Origin: Terriglobia bacterium
GTDB taxonomy: Bacteria > Acidobacteriota > Terriglobia > Bryobacterales > UBA6623
DNA length: 64,000 bases
Assembly (NCBI GenBank): GCA_009841225.1
Contig: VXMF01000055.1
Coordinates: 117,400-181,399, forward strand
Direction of reading: 5' to 3'
Part shown: in pieces, positions 60,396 to 64,000 of the stretch
How the letters are laid out: each line of letters starts with the position of its first letter
How positions within the stretch are numbered: position 1 is the stretch's first letter
The notes under the pieces: generated by a model
Database searches by the model: none
The model's input: only the letters and a program-made list of their open reading frames with translations
Told to the model about the DNA's origin: nothing
Made by a program: the position numbers and the translations under genes

Positions 60396-63254
60396 GTGCC
60401 ACAGGAATACCTCGAAATCCGCGGCGCACGGGTTCACAACCTCAAGAACATCAGCCTGCGGCTGCCCCACAACCAGCTCATCGTGGTAACGGGAGTTTCG
60501 GGCTCGGGCAAGTCTTCGCTGGTGTTCGACATAGTCTATGCGGAGGGTCGGCGACGCTATGTCGAGTCCCTCTCCTCGTACGCCAGACAGTTCCTCGAGC
60601 GCATGGAACGACCCGATGCCGACGAAGTGCTCGGCATCGCCCCGACTGTCGCGATCCGCCAAAAAAACACCACTAGGAACCCCCGCTCGACCGTAGCGAC
60701 GACCACGGAGATAGCCGACTTCCTGCGATTGCTGTTCGCGCGTGCAGGCCGGACCTACTGCGTGAAGTGCGGGGACAGGGTCTCTCGAGACGGCGTGGAC
60801 TCGGTCACCCGAGAGGTCCTGTCACTGGAGCCGGGCAGTCGCTGGTACGCCCTGTTTCCGATTTCGTTGAACGAGATGAACGAGGAATTCGACAACGAGG
60901 GGGCAGAATTCGAGTCGCCCCTGGCGGGAAGGCTCGCGCAGCTGCGCGGACGCGGATTCAATCGCTTGTTCCAAGACGGTAAAATCTTCGAATTCTCTAG
61001 CCCGGAGTCCCTCTTAGATATCAATTTCGAAGAGCCGGCCTACGTCTTGGTCGACAGGCTCTCTGTCTCGCCCGACATCGGCGAGCGCATCGCCGACGCC
61101 GTCGAGATTGCCTACCGCGAGTGCGGAGAAATCCGTTTCGAGCGGGCCGGCGAGCGCGATCGCTACCTCCGATTCAGCAGCGCCTTCGAGTGCCGCCGTT
61201 GCGGCCTGAAATACCAGCAACTCCGCCCGCCGATGTTTAGCCTCCACTCACCCGAAGGGCGCTGCCCCTCGTGCCTCGGCAGCGGGCTCGCCGAAGGCTA
61301 CTCCACAGAACTGGTTCTCGACGCACCCGAGCGCAGCCTGAGGCAAGGTCCGTTTCGGTTCGGCAGGAAGATGCTGGCGCCGTACCTCAACCGTTTGGTC
61401 AAGGCAGCGGCCAAAGCGAACATCGCCACTGACGTCCCGTACCGAGACCTGACGCCCGACGAGCGCAAGTTTCTGGAACACGGCGGTCCGGGGTTCGGTG
61501 GCTTGCAGGGAATACTTGGCGACCTGGCGCGGAAGCGCTACAAGCCTCACGTGGCCGCAGCGCTAGCGAGCTGGCGAGCGCAAGTGCCATGCGATACCTG
61601 CGACGGGAGGCGATTCGCGCCGGCGATCTTGAATGTGCGGGTAGGAGGCATGGCTATTGACGAAGTCTTGAGCCTGTCGCTTGAGGATGCGCTGCGATTC
61701 TTTCAGAAACTGGAACTGGACCCGACCGAGACCAAGGTGGCCGACCGAGTGCTGACCGAGATCCTGAACCGGCTCCGTTTTCTCACCGATGTCGGCTTGA
61801 GCTACCTGTCTCTGGACCGGAAGTCCAACACGCTCTCCGGAGGAGAGGCCCAGAGGATTCAGCTGGCAAGCTCGCTGGGGTCGCGCTTGGTCGGTGTCTG
61901 CTACGTGCTTGACGAGCCCTCGATCGGGCTGCACAGTCGAGACACAGCCCGGCTCATCCGCGTCCTTCAGGAATTGCGCGATCTGGGCAACACGATTTTC
62001 GTGGTCGAACACGATCGCGAGGTCATGCGCAGCGCAGATCGCTTGGTCGATCTCGGACCGGTCGGCGGCGAACACGGCGGCCGCCTGTTGTTTAACGGGT
62101 CCTACAAGGCGATCTTGGCCGCCAACAACGGTTCGATCACTGCTCGCTATCTCAGCGGCCGCGCCGAGATACCGGCCCCAGCGCGGCGCAGGCCGCGCGG
62201 CGGCAGGTCTGCCCTCAGATTTCTCGGTGCGCAAGAGCACAATCTCAAGGCCATAGATGTCGAGATCCCACTGGGGATGATGACTGTGGTGACCGGAGTG
62301 TCCGGCTCCGGCAAGTCGACGCTGCTGCACAAGGTGGTTTACGACCACCTGAACTGGCATTGCAACCAAGTCAACAGACAGTGGTCTCCGTCTCAATCGA
62401 ACACCGACGGAGCAAACGTTCGAAGGGTCGAGGGTGCTCAGCGAATCGAGCAAGTGGTGCTAGTCGACCAGTCGGCGAGCGATCGCGGAAACCGTTCGGT
62501 GCCCGCCACTTACATGGGGGTCTTCGATGACATCAGGAACCTGTTCGCTCGGACATCGATGGCCATCAATCGAGGCTACACGCCGAGCTACTTCTCGTTC
62601 AACGTGGACGGCGCCTCCCACTACTACCAAAGCGTAGTCGGCCGCTGCCCGACGTGCCGCGGATCCGGTCTGCAGACGATTGACATGCAGTTCCTCGCCG
62701 ATGTCGAACTGACCTGCGAGGAGTGCCAAGGACGTCGCTACCAGGCCGAGATTCTAGAGGTCGAATACCGTGGCAAGAGCATTTGGGACGTGCTGCAAAT
62801 GACGGTCGACGAGGCGCTGCAGTTCTTTTCCGAGAATCGGTCGATCTGCAACCGGCTGCAAGTGCTATCGGACGTGGGCTTGGGCTATATCCGCCTGGGC
62901 CAGCCAGCCGGGCAACTGTCCGGTGGCGAGGCGCAGCGCATGAAGCTGGCCGCGTACCTCGCTGACCGGCGGTACAAGAAGACCCTGTACCTCTTCGACG
63001 AGCCCACTACAGGGTTACACTTCGAAGACATCAAGAATCTGCTGGCGGCATTTGACCGGCTGATCGAGAACGGAGCGAGCGTGATGGTTGTCGAGCACAA
63101 CCTGGATGTGATCAAGTGTGCCGATTGGATCATCGACCTCGGCCCGGAGGGCGGAGAAGCGGGCGGAGAAATCGTTGCGTGCGGTCCGCCGGAAACCATC
63201 GCTCAGTGCGAGCTTTCCCACACGGGACGCTTCTTGCGAGCCGCGCTGGCATGA
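60396..63254 (+). CDS. uvrA: UvrABC excision repair ATPase UvrA (divergent)
   Basis: About 952 residues. Two ABC-ATPase halves: Walker A GVSGSGKSS at 33-41 and GVSGSGKST in the second half, two LSGGEAQR signatures, and YVESLSSYARQFLERM. Zinc modules ECRRCG...GRCPSC and GRCPTC...CEECQG are present, each CxxC-x19/20-CxxC. It scans for helix distortions with UvrB. Differences from textbook UvrA: DQSASDRGNRS instead of DQSPIGRTPRS and an inserted DGASHYYQSVV before the second zinc module. GTG at 60396 is chosen since ATG 60339 overlaps TATAAT. Confidence 0.9.
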   Translation: MPQEYLEIRGARVHNLKNISLRLPHNQLIVVTGVSGSGKSSLVFDIVYAEGRRRYVESLSSYARQFLERMERPDADEVLGIAPTVAIRQKNTTRNPRSTVATTTEIADFLRLLFARAGRTYCVKCGDRVSRDGVDSVTREVLSLEPGSRWYALFPISLNEMNEEFDNEGAEFESPLAGRLAQLRGRGFNRLFQDGKIFEFSSPESLLDINFEEPAYVLVDRLSVSPDIGERIADAVEIAYRECGEIRFERAGERDRYLRFSSAFECRRCGLKYQQLRPPMFSLHSPEGRCPSCLGSGLAEGYSTELVLDAPERSLRQGPFRFGRKMLAPYLNRLVKAAAKANIATDVPYRDLTPDERKFLEHGGPGFGGLQGILGDLARKRYKPHVAAALASWRAQVPCDTCDGRRFAPAILNVRVGGMAIDEVLSLSLEDALRFFQKLELDPTETKVADRVLTEILNRLRFLTDVGLSYLSLDRKSNTLSGGEAQRIQLASSLGSRLVGVCYVLDEPSIGLHSRDTARLIRVLQELRDLGNTIFVVEHDREVMRSADRLVDLGPVGGEHGGRLLFNGSYKAILAANNGSITARYLSGRAEIPAPARRRPRGGRSALRFLGAQEHNLKAIDVEIPLGMMTVVTGVSGSGKSTLLHKVVYDHLNWHCNQVNRQWSPSQSNTDGANVRRVEGAQRIEQVVLVDQSASDRGNRSVPATYMGVFDDIRNLFARTSMAINRGYTPSYFSFNVDGASHYYQSVVGRCPTCRGSGLQTIDMQFLADVELTCEECQGRRYQAEILEVEYRGKSIWDVLQMTVDEALQFFSENRSICNRLQVLSDVGLGYIRLGQPAGQLSGGEAQRMKLAAYLADRRYKKTLYLFDEPTTGLHFEDIKNLLAAFDRLIENGASVMVVEHNLDVIKCADWIIDLGPEGGEAGGEIVACGPPETIAQCELSHTGRFLRAALA

Positions 63255-63892
63255 GGTGGCTGGCGCTGGCGGCACTGGTCGCTCCACTCGCAGCGCAGGA
63301 CTGGGCGTTCCCCCACCGCACGCATCTAGCGATGGGCCTTGATTGCGGCACCTGCCACAGTGCGGCGAAGGACAGCTCGGAGGCCGGTGATAACCTGCTG
63401 CCCGGCGGCGCGCTTTGCGAAGCCTGCCACAACGGCCAGACGGCACCCGCCATCGATGTCGCTCCGCTGACCGGACGCGCTGGTGCGATCCGCAGCTTCC
63501 GCTTCGACCACTCGTTCCATCTCGGCTTGGGCGAGATCGCACCGCTAGTGGCAGCTGCAATCGACAGCGGGAACTACTTCGGGAAGCCTGGCGATGCGCG
63601 GCGCTTTCTGGACAGTGCCGACGAGTGCGGCGCCTGTCACCGAGGCCTCGCGGAAAGCACCCGGGTCGTGCCCGGAGCGCACATGCCGCAGATGGCCGAC
63701 TGCATCGTGTGCCACACCAAGATCGACAATCCGTTCAGCTGTCCGGAGTGTCACGTCGAGGGGGCGGACCTGCGGCCCGCCGACCACACGCGGGAGTTCA
63801 TCGACACTCACTCGACCGGCAAGGCGGGGCTGGACAAGATCTCGTGCCAGCCTTGCCACGGCCGTGAGTTCGGCTGCATGGGCTGCCACTGA
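63251..63892 (+). CDS. Secreted seven-haem c-type cytochrome
   Basis: A 213-residue protein with a signal peptide (MRWLALAALVAPLAAQ). Seven CxxCH haem sites: CGTCH, CEACH, CGACH, CIVCH, CPECH, CQPCH and CMGCH, plus several free histidines as distal ligands (FPHRTHLAMG, FRFDHSFHLG). This is the cytochrome c7/c3-like organisation used in periplasmic electron transfer. The ATG overlaps the uvrA stop (ATGA), so it is translationally coupled to uvrA. The partner oxidoreductase is not in the window. Confidence 0.9.
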   Translation: MRWLALAALVAPLAAQDWAFPHRTHLAMGLDCGTCHSAAKDSSEAGDNLLPGGALCEACHNGQTAPAIDVAPLTGRAGAIRSFRFDHSFHLGLGEIAPLVAAAIDSGNYFGKPGDARRFLDSADECGACHRGLAESTRVVPGAHMPQMADCIVCHTKIDNPFSCPECHVEGADLRPADHTREFIDTHSTGKAGLDKISCQPCHGREFGCMGCH

Positions 63893-64000
63893 ACCAACGA
63901 CTTGCGGCCCCGGCGCCCGCCCCGGCCGCCCGCCCCCGAATATAAGAAAACAACAGTACCAAAGCAAACGAACACAAAGAAATAAAAAAAAAAAAAAAAA
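63893..64000. other. Low-complexity window end, C-rich then A-rich
   Basis: After the cytochrome stop, about 40 bases are almost all C and G, then the last ~60 are nearly all A and end in a long A run. This is unlike the rest of the window and is probably a read-tail or assembly artefact at a contig end. Confidence 0.6.

Overview
The window is GC-rich chromosomal DNA from a Gram-negative bacterium. Evidence includes a BamD-type outer-membrane lipoprotein, many Sec, Tat and lipoprotein signals, and six secreted Cys-type sulfatases. The mix of sulfatases, Tat-exported sugar enzymes, a penicillin-acylase-like hydrolase, DinB and FG-GAP/VCBS proteins, and an rpe-bamD pair suits an Acidobacteriota member (Bryobacterales/Solibacter-like). 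Planctomycetes are a weaker alternative. Taxonomy is inference. No rRNA, CRISPR array, prophage or intact transposase was seen.

Layout. 1-4200: an edge-truncated FAD oxidoreductase, ispH, a SnoaL-like protein, and a DUF4143 ATPase whose start codon lies in a 23-bp tandem repeat. 4300-21400: a catabolic and secretory region with four sulfatases, an MBL hydrolase, a TIM-barrel isomerase, an aldo/keto reductase, an MFS transporter, an SDR, DinB, a sialidase-like BNR protein, an enoyl-CoA hydratase and an esterase. Remnants of an Hsp20 gene and a CaiB-type CoA-transferase gene lie between them. 21850-31300: tRNA-Gly(CCC), a beta-lactamase-fold hydrolase, an AlbA_2/HATPase regulator, a PepSY-like membrane pair, penicillin acylase, GldA and a possible BamE-fold protein.

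31100-42200: a housekeeping stretch with a CPBP protease, rpsT, holA, an esterase, a class IV aminotransferase, an M14 peptidase, ogt, rpe-bamD-response regulator and tRNA-Arg(TCT). 42160-55400: a decayed HigBA module next to an 18-bp direct repeat, a double alpha/beta-hydrolase fusion, an intradiol dioxygenase-like protein, two more sulfatases, an FG-GAP protein, GlpK, an enolase-superfamily enzyme divergent from a quinone reductase, and a ferric-reductase-like membrane protein behind a perfect hairpin. 55800-63900: a DUF1801 protein, an orphan RHH antitoxin, an M20 peptidase, a hypothetical-rnc-TPR run, UvrA and a seven-haem cytochrome overlapping uvrA by 4 bp. The last ~60 bases are A-rich and look like a contig-end artefact.

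How the genes fit together. Sulfatases, the sialidase-like protein, esterases, the TIM-barrel isomerase, AKR, SDR, MFS and the enolase-superfamily enzyme fit degradation of sulfated, acylated glycans, with GldA and GlpK feeding glycerol into central metabolism. All six sulfatases need a formylglycine-generating enzyme that is not in this window. Several genes without a Shine-Dalgarno sequence have a -10-like hexamer 7-11 nt before the start codon, so leaderless or very short-leader transcription may be common here. No complete new defence or mobile system is evident. The most novel-looking features are the repeated start site of the DUF4143 ATPase, the bidirectional 25-bp promoter, the hydrolase fusion and the decayed HigBA locus.
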